Assembly (NCBI GenBank): GCA_028281285.1 | Contig: JANQKF010000019.1 | Coordinates: 1-64,000, forward strand | Direction of reading: 5' to 3' | Length of the DNA stretch: 64,000 bases | Source: Cyclobacteriaceae bacterium | GTDB lineage: Bacteria > Bacteroidota > Bacteroidia > Cytophagales > Cyclobacteriaceae | Shown: positions 19,064-28,907 of the stretch, piece by piece | Layout: the number at the start of each line of letters is the position of its first letter | Position numbering within the stretch: the stretch's first letter is position 1 | Translations under genes and position numbers: made by a program | The notes under the pieces: model-generated | Seen by the model: only the letters and a program-made list of their open reading frames with translations | The model's database searches: none | Told to the model about the DNA's origin: nothing

Positions 19064-19083
19064 CTTGAAAGAAATTAAAGGTT

Positions 19084-19115
19084 AAAAAAGATACAAGCCC
19101 ACATTGCATGCGGGC
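19084..19115 (-). terminator. possible attenuating hairpin before rng
   Basis: On the minus strand an 8-bp stem (GCCCGCAT with ATGTGGGC, one G-U pair) and 3-nt loop is followed within a few bases by a run of T at 19084-19089. It sits between the 29-residue basic gene and rng, so it would terminate or attenuate read-through. Confidence 0.45.
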
Positions 19116-19130
19116 ATAGCTCAGAAGAAA

Positions 19131-19220
19131 TTACTTCTTCTTATGTCTATTCTTTCTTAGTCTTTTCTTTCTCTTGTGAGTAGAGATCTTATGTCTCTTT
19201 CTTTTTTTACCACACGGCAT
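19131..19220 (-). CDS. 29-residue basic AURKAIP1/COX24-type protein
   Basis: The frame MPCGKKRKRHKI...KKK encodes an extremely Lys/Arg/His-rich peptide of 29 residues. It matches the small Bacteroidota proteins assigned to the AURKAIP1/COX24 domain, related to mitochondrial ribosomal protein mS38, so binding to rRNA in the small ribosomal subunit is likely. This is family knowledge and not shown here. It starts with ATG and has an A-rich leader. Such short genes are often missed by annotation. Confidence 0.85.
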   Translation of the reverse strand: MPCGKKRKRHKISTHKRKKRLRKNRHKKK

Positions 19221-19247
19221 AATTGAAATTTTTTAAAGTTTTAATAA

Positions 19248-20063
19248 CTATTTAATTCTTTGCAGGAGCCCGTCAACGATGGCATTCACCTCATCACCAG
19301 CATCCATTTCTTTAACTTTTTGAAGTTGTTCCTTCGCTTTGTCCATCTGATCAGTTTGGAAGTAACACACTCCAAGCCAGTACTGCCCATCCACATTATC
19401 AGGATGATATTTCACCAATGCCTCGAATCGCTGGACAGCTATTTCCAACTGATTCGAGAGCATGGACAGTCGGCCCATGTTAAATAAAGCATTTTCATTT
19501 TGAGGATCTTCTTCCAATACACCTCTCAACATCAAGATGCCTTGCATTGGGTTTGGCCCCTGGACCATCGTCATTGCGATATTGCTCTTAACATCAAGAT
19601 CATTTACACCGGAATCGAGAATCTTATTGTAATATTCTCTCGCTTTGACTGTCAATTGCGCCACTTTAGCTTCTTCCAGAGCGAAGGTAAATGCCTCAAA
19701 ATATGCATCACCGGCCTTCCGCCAGTGCTTAATTTCTTGATAGTTATCTGCGAACAAACCTGCATAGTAAGCCGCACTATCATACTTATTTACTCTTTTG
19801 AAAACCTCCATTAAGGAATCGAGTGCTGACTCATCATTTTGAATCTCTCCATTTGCCATCAAAACGCCCTTCCAGCGATCTATTTCAGGCAAGGTCTCCT
19901 CCGGGATAGCTTCGGAATGATCTTCCATGGCACCCGGAATAATATCATCTACAATCTCACTTCCTGTTTCTTCGTCATTGTCAACAACAACCTTTGGAAG
20001 GCTATAAAGGGCTCCAACCAGAACCACGGCAACAACGACCAGGATGATTTGCAGTTTATTCAT
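19248..20063 (-). CDS. membrane-anchored TPR protein
   Basis: A 271-residue protein with an N-terminal transmembrane anchor (about residues 4-24), an acidic linker, then tetratricopeptide-like helices. The clearest repeats are at the C-terminal end (ENALFNMGRLSMLSNQLEIAVQ and the unit with DGQYWLGVCYFQ). It probably scaffolds protein interactions on the periplasmic face. It lies between HU and the small ribosomal-type gene, 12 bp from HU, so probably in one operon. Function is unknown. Confidence 0.8.
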   Translation of the reverse strand: MNKLQIILVVVAVVLVGALYSLPKVVVDNDEETGSEIVDDIIPGAMEDHSEAIPEETLPEIDRWKGVLMANGEIQNDESALDSLMEVFKRVNKYDSAAYYAGLFADNYQEIKHWRKAGDAYFEAFTFALEEAKVAQLTVKAREYYNKILDSGVNDLDVKSNIAMTMVQGPNPMQGILMLRGVLEEDPQNENALFNMGRLSMLSNQLEIAVQRFEALVKYHPDNVDGQYWLGVCYFQTDQMDKAKEQLQKVKEMDAGDEVNAIVDGLLQRIK

Positions 20064-20075
20064 TAGCCTTCCGGC

Positions 20076-20378
20076 TTATTTGTTAGCAGCTTTGACCTTA
20101 TCGCTACCCTTCACTTGCTCCACAAAAACCTTAGAAGGTTTGAAGCTCGGCACAAAGTGCTCATCGATGACAATCGCAGTATTCTTAGAAATATTTCTGG
20201 CGATCTTCTTCGCTCTTTTCTTATTCACGAAGCTACCAAAGCCTCTCACATAGATGTTTTCACCTTCGGCCATTGAATCCTTCACTACTTTGAAAAGTGC
20301 CTCAACGGTAGTAGTAACATCTGACTTATCTATTCCTGTTTTATCTGCGATCTGCGCAATAACCTCTGCTTTAGTCAC
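20076..20378 (-). CDS. HU/IHF-family DNA-binding protein
   Basis: A 100-residue histone-like DNA-bending protein. The N-terminal dimerisation helices start TKAEVIAQIADKTGI, and the DNA-binding arm includes the hallmark IYVRGFGSF near residues 42-50. The C-terminal tail is Lys-rich and longer than in E. coli HU. The initiation codon is GTG, with no better in-frame ATG nearby. It diverges from mutY across 157 bp. Confidence 0.93.
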   Translation of the reverse strand: MTKAEVIAQIADKTGIDKSDVTTTVEALFKVVKDSMAEGENIYVRGFGSFVNKKRAKKIARNISKNTAIVIDEHFVPSFKPSKVFVEQVKGSDKVKAANK

Positions 20379-20535
20379 CTTAGTTAAATTTTAGATTTAT
20401 AATTATTGTGTAAAAAACTAATTCCCAGTTATTTTGGGTCGCAAAATTACGAGATCATTTCTAATTAAAAAACGAATCTCCAAAATTTTAGAGGCCCTCA
20501 AACGGGGTTAAATTTCCAATAAGTCTACAAAGTTA

Positions 20536-21600
20536 GTGACGAATCAAGACTTTGCTAATCAGTTAATTAGGTGGTATCAACATCACAAGCGCGATTTACC
20601 ATGGCGTAAGACTAAAGATCCATATAAGATTTGGTTGTCCGAAGTGATCCTCCAGCAGACAAGAGTGAATCAGGGCATGCCCTATTATCTCAAGTTTGTT
20701 GAAGCCTATCCCACCGTTTTCGACTTAGCTTCCGCTCCCGAAGATGAAGTAATGAGGCTCTGGCAAGGGCTTGGCTATTACTCAAGAGCCAGAAATTTGC
20801 ATGCCTGTGCCAAAATGGTAGTTCAAGAATTTAATGGTCAGTTTCCTTCCTCCTATGATGGGCTACTCAGGCTCAAGGGAGTTGGCAAGTACACTGCAGC
20901 CGCGATTTCTTCTTTTGCATTCAATCAGGCTAATGCAGTGGTTGACGGCAATGTTTTCAGGGTCTTAAGTAGAGTTTTTGGAATTGCTGACGATATCGCT
21001 TCGACCAAAGGTGCAAATAAGTTTGAAAGTCTGGCTAACGAATTGATCGATCAGGATTCTCCTGGCGAATACAATCAGGCCATTATGGAATTTGGTGCAA
21101 TGCATTGCAGCCCCAAGACTCCAGCTTGTGGGCTTTGTCCAATCTCTTCAGACTGCTATGCCTTCAATCATAATGCTCAACAAAAACTCCCCGTCAAACT
21201 GAAGAAAACTAAAGTAAGAACCCGGTACTTCAATTATTTCTTACTCAGATCAGGAGACCAGTACTACATGAAGCAACGAGGTGCTGGTGACGTCTGGCAG
21301 GGACTCTATGACTTCGCCCTTTACGAAAGTAACAGGCAAGTGGAGACAGAAGAATTTATGGATACTTTTCCTAAGGAATTTTTGTCAAATGTAATTCTTG
21401 AAGATCGGTCCAAAATATTCAAGCATGTTTTAAGTCATCAACGTATCTTTGCAACGTTCTATCAATTCAATGTCAAGAACAACAAAGCAATTGAAGCACT
21501 GGATGCATTTGAGAAATTGAAAGCGTATCGAATTGAAGCGATTAAGGAGCTGCCCAAGCCAATCCTCATCAACAACTTTTTGGACGAGTTTATCTTTTGA
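20536..21600 (+). CDS. mutY: adenine DNA glycosylase
   Basis: Removes adenine opposite 8-oxoguanine. The 354 residues include the catalytic Glu36 in LSEVILQQTR and the helix-hairpin-helix LKGVGKYTAAA, with Tyr119 in place of the endonuclease III Lys (diagnostic of MutY). Asp137 sits in VVDGNVFR. The [4Fe-4S] ligands are Cys191, 198, 201 and 207. The C-terminal NUDIX-like 8-oxoG recognition domain covers about 225-350. The start is GTG. It opens the mutY-ssb-gldE-gldD cluster. Confidence 0.95.
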   Translation: MTNQDFANQLIRWYQHHKRDLPWRKTKDPYKIWLSEVILQQTRVNQGMPYYLKFVEAYPTVFDLASAPEDEVMRLWQGLGYYSRARNLHACAKMVVQEFNGQFPSSYDGLLRLKGVGKYTAAAISSFAFNQANAVVDGNVFRVLSRVFGIADDIASTKGANKFESLANELIDQDSPGEYNQAIMEFGAMHCSPKTPACGLCPISSDCYAFNHNAQQKLPVKLKKTKVRTRYFNYFLLRSGDQYYMKQRGAGDVWQGLYDFALYESNRQVETEEFMDTFPKEFLSNVILEDRSKIFKHVLSHQRIFATFYQFNVKNNKAIEALDAFEKLKAYRIEAIKELPKPILINNFLDEFIF

Positions 21601-21643
21601 CTAAATTGATATACTTAAAATTTTTAAAGACTAATCTGAAGTA

Positions 21644-22072
21644 ATGGCGGGAGTTAATAAAGTGATCCTCATTGGAAATTTGGGCAAAGACCCTGAAGTA
21701 AGACATCTTGATAATGGCAGAGCTGTGGCCAATTTTTCCCTGGCAACCAGCGAGACATATAAAAACAAACAGGGCGAAAGAGTAACCAATACGGAATGGC
21801 ACAATATTGTACTTTGGACACCACTTGCCGAAATAGCCGAAAGATTTTTGAAAAAAGGCGGTCAGGTATATATCGAAGGAAAACTGACCACACGCTCCTG
21901 GGATGACCAGGAAGGTAACAAACGTTATACTACCGAAGTCGTAGGTAATAATATGACACTGTTAGGATCACGCCCTGATGATGGTGGCAGTCCTAGCCAA
22001 AGTGCCAGTCCAGCAGCGGAAAGCCCGGTCTCATCGATACCAGAAGATGATTCGGATGACCTTCCGTTCTGA
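21644..22072 (+). CDS. ssb: single-stranded DNA-binding protein
   Basis: A 142-residue SSB with an OB fold at about 1-105, starting [20 protein letters not shown], then a Gly/Ser/Pro-rich linker. The acidic tail ends DDSDDLPF, the usual protein-interaction tip that recruits RecG and other repair proteins. The start is ATG. It lies 43 bp after mutY and 24 bp before gldE. Confidence 0.96.
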   Translation: MAGVNKVILIGNLGKDPEVRHLDNGRAVANFSLATSETYKNKQGERVTNTEWHNIVLWTPLAEIAERFLKKGGQVYIEGKLTTRSWDDQEGNKRYTTEVVGNNMTLLGSRPDDGGSPSQSASPAAESPVSSIPEDDSDDLPF

Positions 22073-22096
22073 TAGTGTTTAACTAAAAAGAAAAAT

Positions 22097-23440
22097 TTGG
22101 AATCAGCGACAGACGACCCCTACCCTAGTTTAATTTTTCTGGCTGAACTTGCGGATATTTCCACCCTGTACATTGTGGTAAACGGGGTGGTTTTTATTTT
22201 TCTGATCCTTCTATCTGGAATGATCTCAGGCTCTGAGGTCGCGTTCTTCTCCCTCGAACCAGGTGATCTGGATGAATGTAGAGAAAATGATACCCCTGCC
22301 AATCGAGCCGTGTTGAAATTGCTGGATCACCCCAGAAGGCTATTGGCCACAATTTTGATCATGAACAACCTGGTCAATATTGCTATCGTAACGCTTTCTA
22401 CATTTTTCACCTGGAATTTAGTAGGTACCCAAAGTACTGAAGGTAAGATTGTGGTGACCATGACGGCAATTGTGACCTTTGTTATACTCTTCTTTGGAGA
22501 AGTCGTTCCCAAAAACTTTGCAACTCAGAATAATCTGAGGTTTGCCAGAACAACGGCCAAACTACTGCTCTTCCTCAGAGGCTTGTTCAGACCTATGTCT
22601 TATCTCCTGATCAATGTTACCAACATTATTGAAAAGAATGTTGAACGAAAAGGGCATGATATTACAGTCGATCAATTGAATCAGGCTCTCGAAATGACTG
22701 TAGGTGAAGAAACTACGGAAGAAGAAAAGGGGATTTTAAAGGGAATTGTAAATTTCAGTACACTATCGGTAAAGCAAGTGATGCAATCCCGGATGGATAT
22801 TATCGCGGTGGATATTGAGGATGGTTTCCATGAGTTGATGGATCGTATCAACAAATCCGGTTTCTCAAGAATCCCTGTTTATCGGGAAACCATTGATAAA
22901 ATTGAAGGGATTCTATACGTTAAAGACCTCCTACCTCATATAGAAAAAGAGGAGGATTTTGAATGGCAGCAGGTGCTGAGGCCCGGATTCTTCGTGCCAG
23001 AGAACAAAAAGATCGATAGCCTCTTAAAGAACTTTCAGGATAAGCGGGTGCATATGGCGATTGTGGTTGACGAGTATGGAGGCACTGCAGGTTTGATCAC
23101 TATGGAGGACATCATCGAAGAGATTGTTGGTGAAATCAATGATGAATTCGATGACAATGATGTAGCATTCAATAAACTCGATGATTCTACGTATATCTTT
23201 GAGGGAAAGACTTCGCTGAATGACTTCTGCAAGATCATTGATGTTGAACCGGGAATCTTCGATGAAGTAAAAGGAGAAAGTGAATCACTTGGTGGTTTGC
23301 TTCTTGAGCTTCATTCAAAACTTCCGCGAGCCGGAGAGAAAGTGGAATTCGGTCCTTTCCTGTTCACAGCGGTAGCTGTGGATAATCGCAGAATTAAAAG
23401 AGTGAGAGTCTTTATGAAGAAGACTCCCGTTACGACCTAG
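22097..23440 (+). CDS. gldE: GldE, CNNM/CBS-domain membrane protein
   Basis: A 447-residue integral membrane protein. The N-terminal CNNM/DUF21 domain has about four helices (about 25-185). A pair of CBS domains follows (about 205-330, with the VKQVMQSRMDIIAVD start), and a CorC_HlyC domain is C-terminal (about 345-440). Gliding motility GldE belongs to this family, and the ssb-gldE-gldD order supports the name. A general ion-transport CorC homologue is the alternative. The start is TTG, the first in-frame start after ssb. Confidence 0.88.
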   Translation: MESATDDPYPSLIFLAELADISTLYIVVNGVVFIFLILLSGMISGSEVAFFSLEPGDLDECRENDTPANRAVLKLLDHPRRLLATILIMNNLVNIAIVTLSTFFTWNLVGTQSTEGKIVVTMTAIVTFVILFFGEVVPKNFATQNNLRFARTTAKLLLFLRGLFRPMSYLLINVTNIIEKNVERKGHDITVDQLNQALEMTVGEETTEEEKGILKGIVNFSTLSVKQVMQSRMDIIAVDIEDGFHELMDRINKSGFSRIPVYRETIDKIEGILYVKDLLPHIEKEEDFEWQQVLRPGFFVPENKKIDSLLKNFQDKRVHMAIVVDEYGGTAGLITMEDIIEEIVGEINDEFDDNDVAFNKLDDSTYIFEGKTSLNDFCKIIDVEPGIFDEVKGESESLGGLLLELHSKLPRAGEKVEFGPFLFTAVAVDNRRIKRVRVFMKKTPVTT

Positions 23441-23443
23441 ACG

Positions 23444-24034
23444 TTGGTGAAAAAATTCAAAGTTCCGATTCTGATTGTAATAGTGTTTGGCTTGGCTGCG
23501 GCCAAATGCTCCGAAGATTATGTACCCAAACCAAAGGGGTACAACAGAATTGATCTTCCGGAATTTGCCTATCAGACGCTTCCCGATACCATGCCTTATC
23601 GCTTTGATTATTCTCAGTTTGCGAGTCTCTCGAGGGATTCCTTCCATCTGGCCGGAAGGTATTGGACCAACCTGAACTATTATGGGTTTGATGCGCTTAT
23701 ACAAATCACCTACAAGGACCTTCGAGATCCTGACAATGACATACGCCTGTTGTTAGATGATGCCTATGAGCTTTCATCTCGACATAACACGAAAGCCTAT
23801 TCCATTGAAGAGAGCATCATTAATTTGCCAAGTGGCCAAAGGGCAAGCGTGATCGAGTTGGATGGGGAAGTACCTTCGCAGTTCCAGTTCTTTACTACAG
23901 ACACCTCCAGGCATTTTTTGAGAGGTGCATTGTATTTCAACCGAGCTAACAAGAACGATTCCCTCTCTCCGATTATCGAATACATCAAAACGGATGTCAT
24001 TCAGATGTTGAATACCTTGGAGTGGAAGTATTAA
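23444..24034 (+). CDS. gldD: gliding motility lipoprotein GldD
   Basis: A 196-residue exported protein with a hydrophobic signal segment ending LAAAKC, so Cys22 or so is the likely lipid site, although Lys at -1 is atypical for a lipobox. The mature start KPKGYNRIDLPE is the GldD family signature. GldD works with GldE in gliding and the type IX machinery. Start is TTG at 23444 or GTG at 23447. It begins 3 bp after gldE and overlaps the convergent membrane-protein gene by 4 bases. Confidence 0.88.
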   Translation: MVKKFKVPILIVIVFGLAAAKCSEDYVPKPKGYNRIDLPEFAYQTLPDTMPYRFDYSQFASLSRDSFHLAGRYWTNLNYYGFDALIQITYKDLRDPDNDIRLLLDDAYELSSRHNTKAYSIEESIINLPSGQRASVIELDGEVPSQFQFFTTDTSRHFLRGALYFNRANKNDSLSPIIEYIKTDVIQMLNTLEWKY

Positions 24035-24459
24035 AACCTTGGTTTGCCCCTCTGAAAATCTCTTAACTGATGCAAATCCAATGTGATAAGCTGCCCATTT
24101 CTGTTCGCAACAATTTCCAATTTTAAGAACCAGTGTTTGGGATTATGATCGGTTCTTCTAAGTTCTAATTTATAGCTTTCACGGACTCTTCTTGGAATCT
24201 TATTATACCTCCTAATCATCATTTTAGCCTTTGCATAACCTTCCCAAATGGCAATTGAGATTATTACAATACCCAAACCATTTCCATACAGTTCAGTAAG
24301 TAAAAAAATCTCGAATGAAGTCATTTCCTCTTTCTCTGAGACAAAGATGACGGCCAACAAAGTGGCGATAACTGAAAAAATCAGAATAGTCACCCTTAAA
24401 GCATACTTGATTGTGGATTTATTAAGTTTCAGGTATTGAGAAAAACTTAAATTGTGCAC
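24031..24459 (-). CDS. unknown two-helix membrane protein
   Basis: A 142-residue protein with two hydrophobic helices (about 22-41 and 56-75) followed by a basic cytoplasmic domain rich in Arg and Tyr (WEGYAKAKMMIRRYNKIP). No family is recognised. Initiation is at GTG, and the 3' end overlaps gldD by 4 bases. Coding potential is supported by clear helix periodicity, but the start choice is uncertain. Confidence 0.6.
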   Translation of the reverse strand: MHNLSFSQYLKLNKSTIKYALRVTILIFSVIATLLAVIFVSEKEEMTSFEIFLLTELYGNGLGIVIISIAIWEGYAKAKMMIRRYNKIPRRVRESYKLELRRTDHNPKHWFLKLEIVANRNGQLITLDLHQLRDFQRGKPRF

Positions 24460-24499
24460 AGGTAAAATTTAATCCTCTTCAATTTCATCAATTTACTGA

Positions 24500-26593
24500 A
24501 TGCCGTCATTCTTCGAAACGCGAATCGAATTTCTTAAGGGCGTTGGCCCTTCGAAAGCGGCATTAATCAATACTGAACTTGGAATCTTCACTTATGGAGA
24601 TCTTATTCAGCATTACCCCTTCCGATACGAAGATCGTACCAAATTTCATCAAATTGGTTCCCTGAATCCGGATTTGCCGTTTGTCCAAATCAAAGGTCGG
24701 ATTCGAAAAATGGAAACGGTGGGTCAGCTTAGAAAAAAGAGACTGGTTGCCACCTTCGAGGATGAGACCGGACAAATGGAGTTGGTCTGGTTTAAGGGAA
24801 TTCAATGGGTATCCAAAAAACTGAAGGTAGGAGTAGATTATGTTGTGTTTGGCAAACCCACCGTATTTGGTTCCAAAATCAATATCGCTCATCCTGAAGT
24901 TGAGGTGCTTACCACCCAGAACGAAAAGGCAGCTTTCCTCCAGCCCGTCTATCATACCTCTGAGAAGTTGAAGGCCAAGTATGTAGACAGTAAAGCCATT
25001 TCCAAGTTGATACGTCAGGTAATGGTGATGGCCGAAGGGCATATTCACGAGACTTTACCCGATCATCTCTCGGACCAATTCGCCTTGTTGGAAAAGAAAT
25101 TTGCTTTATGGCATATCCATTTTCCCTCGAATAACGAACTCCTTAAAAAAGCCCTGTTCAGGTTAAAATTTGAAGAGCTTTTTTACATTCAATTGCGACT
25201 TTTAAAGCTGAAACTCACACGAATTGACAAGTTCCGAGGCCAGGTGTTTAATGACTCTGCCTTGCTAACCGAGTTCTACAACAACCACCTTCCTTTTAAT
25301 CTTACCGGTGCTCAAAAGAGGGTGATTAAGGAGATTTACCAAGACATGAAGTCGGGTCGGCAAATGAACCGATTACTACAAGGTGATGTCGGTAGTGGCA
25401 AAACCATTGTCGGCTTTATCTGCATGTTATTGGTGGTGGGCAAAGGTGCTCAGGCCAGTATGATGGCTCCTACCGAAATCCTGGCTGATCAACACTATGG
25501 TGAACTCAAGGAATATGCCGATAAACTCAATATTGGCATAGCATTGCTCAAGGGGTCGACAAAAACGAGTGAGCGGAAGGAAATTCATAAAGGGCTGTTG
25601 GAGGGGTCCATCCAAATCCTGGTCGGTACGCACGCACTTCTCGAAGATATTGTTCAGTTTAAAAACCTTGGATTGGCGATCATCGATGAGCAGCATCGTT
25701 TTGGCGTGGCGCAACGCGCCAAGCTTTGGAGTAAAAACAAGGAAGTCTATCCGCATGTGCTGGTCATGACTGCGACTCCAATTCCAAGAACACTGGCGAT
25801 GACCCTATATGGTGATCTGGATGTCTCGATAATCGATGAAATGCCCAGAGGCCGAAAACCAATCAAAACGATCCATCAATATGAGAATAAGCGACTCCAG
25901 GTCTTCGGTTTTATGAAGGAACAAATTGCCTTAGGCAGGCAAGTGTATGTGGTTTATCCATTGATTGAAGAATCCTCTAAAATGGACCTGAAAGACTTGA
26001 TGGATGGTTACGAAAGCATCACGCGTTCCTTCCCGGATCATCATGTCTCCATTGTACATGGCAAGATGAAGCCCCAGGACAAGGACTTTGAAATGCAACG
26101 ATTTGTCCGTCATGAGACCCAGATCATGGTGGCCACTACAGTAATAGAAGTAGGCGTGAATGTGCCTAATGCCTCTATTATGGTGATTGAAAATGCCGAA
26201 CGATTTGGTTTGGCTCAGCTTCATCAGTTGCGTGGACGAGTTGGTCGAGGAGCTGAGCAATCCTACTGTGTGTTAATGACCGACTACAAACTCAGCAAGG
26301 AAGCACGTACCCGGTTAGAGACCATGGTTCGCACCAATAATGGCTTTGAAATAGCCGATATGGATCTAAGACTTCGCGGACCAGGAGACATCACCGGCAC
26401 CCAGCAAAGTGGTGTGCTCGACTTATTGATTGCTGACATCTCCAAAGACAGTCAATTGCTGCAAACCGCACGAAATGCAGCCCAGGATATTCTGGACAAC
26501 GACCCCAATCTTGAAAAACCTGAGAACTGGAATATCAATAGGCATATCAATTCTTTAAAAAAATCAGTGGTGAATTGGGGGAGGATTAGTTAG
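24500..26593 (+). CDS. recG: ATP-dependent DNA helicase RecG
   Basis: A branch-migration helicase for stalled forks and Holliday junctions, 697 residues. The N-terminal wedge domain with an OB fold spans about 1-240. The helicase core has Walker A GDVGSGKT at 295-302, the DEQH box at 396-399 and motif III MTATPIPRT. The C-terminal motif region includes QLRGRVGRG and the RecG-specific GPGDITGTQQSG segment. Intact in all motifs. The start is ATG. Confidence 0.97.
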   Translation: MPSFFETRIEFLKGVGPSKAALINTELGIFTYGDLIQHYPFRYEDRTKFHQIGSLNPDLPFVQIKGRIRKMETVGQLRKKRLVATFEDETGQMELVWFKGIQWVSKKLKVGVDYVVFGKPTVFGSKINIAHPEVEVLTTQNEKAAFLQPVYHTSEKLKAKYVDSKAISKLIRQVMVMAEGHIHETLPDHLSDQFALLEKKFALWHIHFPSNNELLKKALFRLKFEELFYIQLRLLKLKLTRIDKFRGQVFNDSALLTEFYNNHLPFNLTGAQKRVIKEIYQDMKSGRQMNRLLQGDVGSGKTIVGFICMLLVVGKGAQASMMAPTEILADQHYGELKEYADKLNIGIALLKGSTKTSERKEIHKGLLEGSIQILVGTHALLEDIVQFKNLGLAIIDEQHRFGVAQRAKLWSKNKEVYPHVLVMTATPIPRTLAMTLYGDLDVSIIDEMPRGRKPIKTIHQYENKRLQVFGFMKEQIALGRQVYVVYPLIEESSKMDLKDLMDGYESITRSFPDHHVSIVHGKMKPQDKDFEMQRFVRHETQIMVATTVIEVGVNVPNASIMVIENAERFGLAQLHQLRGRVGRGAEQSYCVLMTDYKLSKEARTRLETMVRTNNGFEIADMDLRLRGPGDITGTQQSGVLDLLIADISKDSQLLQTARNAAQDILDNDPNLEKPENWNINRHINSLKKSVVNWGRIS

Positions 26594-26623
26594 GTGGTGA
26601 ATCAACTATCTCTTCGTCATTAA

Positions 26624-28774
26624 TTACAATCTCCAGAGATAGCTCGCCTTAAAGAAGAATCCCGAAGAAGTTCTTAGGTAATTATCATGAGGTACGTACT
26701 CGGTGCCATCCCAACGTACTCGTTCGAAGACATTGCCATAACCGAAATGCACCACCGTACCCGGGATATAGGTAAAGGAAGCCAGGAAATTGGAGCTCCA
26801 AACCTTGGACAGGCTATTGTACTGAGAAATCGCCCGAAAGAATAGATACTGATTCACCTGGTACACCAATCGTCCTCTGACAATATGAAGATCGAAGTAT
26901 TTCGCATCAGTTTCCTCACTAAAAAGGGAAACGAAATTATGATTCACCTGGACATTCACCTTGTCCGACATTTGCCAATTGATAAAGTTGCTCACCCTTC
27001 TTCCATAGCCCTGCTCGGCATCCTGGAAATAGATGCCCTTGTCCCATCGATAGCTTGATCGGAAGAAGAATCGCTTGCTGATCTGAGAACTCGCATTCAG
27101 GCTGAGTCCACCATCATCAAAGGTCTGTCCCTGGTAAATCTCTGTAGAGAAATCATTGTCAATTGAAAGCCTCGTGTTTCGTGGTAAAGTAAAGGACAAA
27201 GAGGTATAGAGCACATGCTCAAATTTTCCACTGGGCTTGTCCTTTGTGAGGGCTCCGTAAATGGTGGGGTCGATTCTTTTTACCAAACCCTGTTTTGGAA
27301 AGATTTTCGGAGTCATGCTTGCTGTTGTTCGCCAAACTCCGGTCCGAGTGATGTAACCCACATCCGATCTGAAATCTTCAGCTATGTCGGTGAAAGTGAT
27401 AGTGCTATTAAAGTTTCTTGTATTCCGCTGAAACTTCACGGCCATGGCTCCTTTGTTTTCCACACTGCTTTCTGGCGTATCCTTAGTTAGTGTATTAAAA
27501 AAATGGCCACTGATCATATTGGCCTTATTGAATCTATACTGACCGTCAAAACCATAAAGTGTGTTGTAGGTCCCATTTCGCCATCTACCTGTTCCTACAA
27601 AACCCACATAACTGTCTTGGGTCAGCGAACGCATATAGCGCACTATCCCAACATCGGCCGTCTTATCTTCCGCGAAATCCGAAAGGGTTTCGTCTGCCCG
27701 ATCGGCAGCGTAGATAGCAGATAGAATGTTCTTATCCCCGATTTTCCCCGTCAGTTTAGTAGCTGCCCTTGGGGACACGATCGTTCGGGTATTCACGACT
27801 TGACGAATAGGAGCGAATAATGAGTTACCTGCAAAATTGAAGTTCTCATTACCTTCTAAAAAGAATGGCCTTCTTTCCGGAAAGTTGACTGGAAAGCGCT
27901 GGTTCACCTCCACTTGTGGCACATCCGATTCCACTTGAGAGAAATCAGGATTTACGGTAGCATCCAACACTAATTCGGAAGTCAAACCAATCTTGGCGTT
28001 GATACTTGGCTCAAAATTATCTGTGTTCTCGTATTCTCCGTTGACATGGTTTTTATTCGTGGCGTAGGTCACTGCAGGCAGAATTTCCACTAAAGTTGAT
28101 TTCTTAACACCGCTATAGTGCATGGGCATCATTTGGGTCAGAAAAGCAAAGCCTTGCTCAGGATCGAGGGCAGGATAAGTCCCTTGGATGGAAAATCGGC
28201 TGATCTTTCTTTCGAAAATTACTCCCATTTCCACCTCACCATCATGAGCAGCATAACGGATACTTTTGAATGGGATTCTGGCCTCTACGATATAGCCATC
28301 CTCCACAATTTTTCCGGCACTGTACCAAATCAGATCAAGACCTATATCTTCATTGCCCGCAGCAAAACGAGTGTCCATTTGAATCCCACTTGGGTTTACA
28401 TATAATCCATACAGTGATTGTCCTCCGTTGAACGAATCAAGGTTGATACAAACCCAGTCGTCATCACCGATTCTGTCGCGCTGGGCTATGGAAGTCTTGA
28501 CTTCATTGGGATCGTCAAAACACTTAATAGCGAAATAGAGATTTTCTTCATCGTGCGCTACATAGGCCACCGTTTTGAAAGGCATATCTCCGCTGAAATC
28601 GGGGACAAAGGTTTTAAAACCCGTCACAGTAGGACTGTTCTGCCATACTTCATCGTCCAACGAACCATCAAGAACTGGCGCCACATCTGTTTTATAGGAG
28701 GTGACTTGTTGTGCCTTCGCTGAATAAAAAGTAAAAAGTAAGGCGAAGAAAAAAGTTAGATTTTTGACCATCAT
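26624..28774 (-). CDS. DUF5916-type outer-membrane protein with family 9 carbohydrate-binding fold
   Basis: A 716-residue exported protein with a signal peptide to about residue 22 (SAKAQ). The N-terminal part (about 25-210) has the CBM9-like sandwich pattern, including LDGSLDDEVWQNSP. The C-terminal two-thirds is the DUF5916-type beta-barrel with alternating aromatic strands and many R/N/Y turns. The substrate is unknown. It converges on recG with a ~30-bp gap and diverges from the metallo-hydrolase. Confidence 0.82.
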   Translation of the reverse strand: MMVKNLTFFFALLFTFYSAKAQQVTSYKTDVAPVLDGSLDDEVWQNSPTVTGFKTFVPDFSGDMPFKTVAYVAHDEENLYFAIKCFDDPNEVKTSIAQRDRIGDDDWVCINLDSFNGGQSLYGLYVNPSGIQMDTRFAAGNEDIGLDLIWYSAGKIVEDGYIVEARIPFKSIRYAAHDGEVEMGVIFERKISRFSIQGTYPALDPEQGFAFLTQMMPMHYSGVKKSTLVEILPAVTYATNKNHVNGEYENTDNFEPSINAKIGLTSELVLDATVNPDFSQVESDVPQVEVNQRFPVNFPERRPFFLEGNENFNFAGNSLFAPIRQVVNTRTIVSPRAATKLTGKIGDKNILSAIYAADRADETLSDFAEDKTADVGIVRYMRSLTQDSYVGFVGTGRWRNGTYNTLYGFDGQYRFNKANMISGHFFNTLTKDTPESSVENKGAMAVKFQRNTRNFNSTITFTDIAEDFRSDVGYITRTGVWRTTASMTPKIFPKQGLVKRIDPTIYGALTKDKPSGKFEHVLYTSLSFTLPRNTRLSIDNDFSTEIYQGQTFDDGGLSLNASSQISKRFFFRSSYRWDKGIYFQDAEQGYGRRVSNFINWQMSDKVNVQVNHNFVSLFSEETDAKYFDLHIVRGRLVYQVNQYLFFRAISQYNSLSKVWSSNFLASFTYIPGTVVHFGYGNVFERVRWDGTEYVPHDNYLRTSSGFFFKASYLWRL

Positions 28775-28907
28775 TCTGACCTTAATCGATGCAAATTTAG
28801 AATTCCATTGTCATTTGCCTTAACCATTAGTGTATTTACTTACCTAAATAGTTGTGTTTAGTTGCGAATTAGATCAACATGCAGGTGATATAATCGTAAA
28901 ACCCAAG

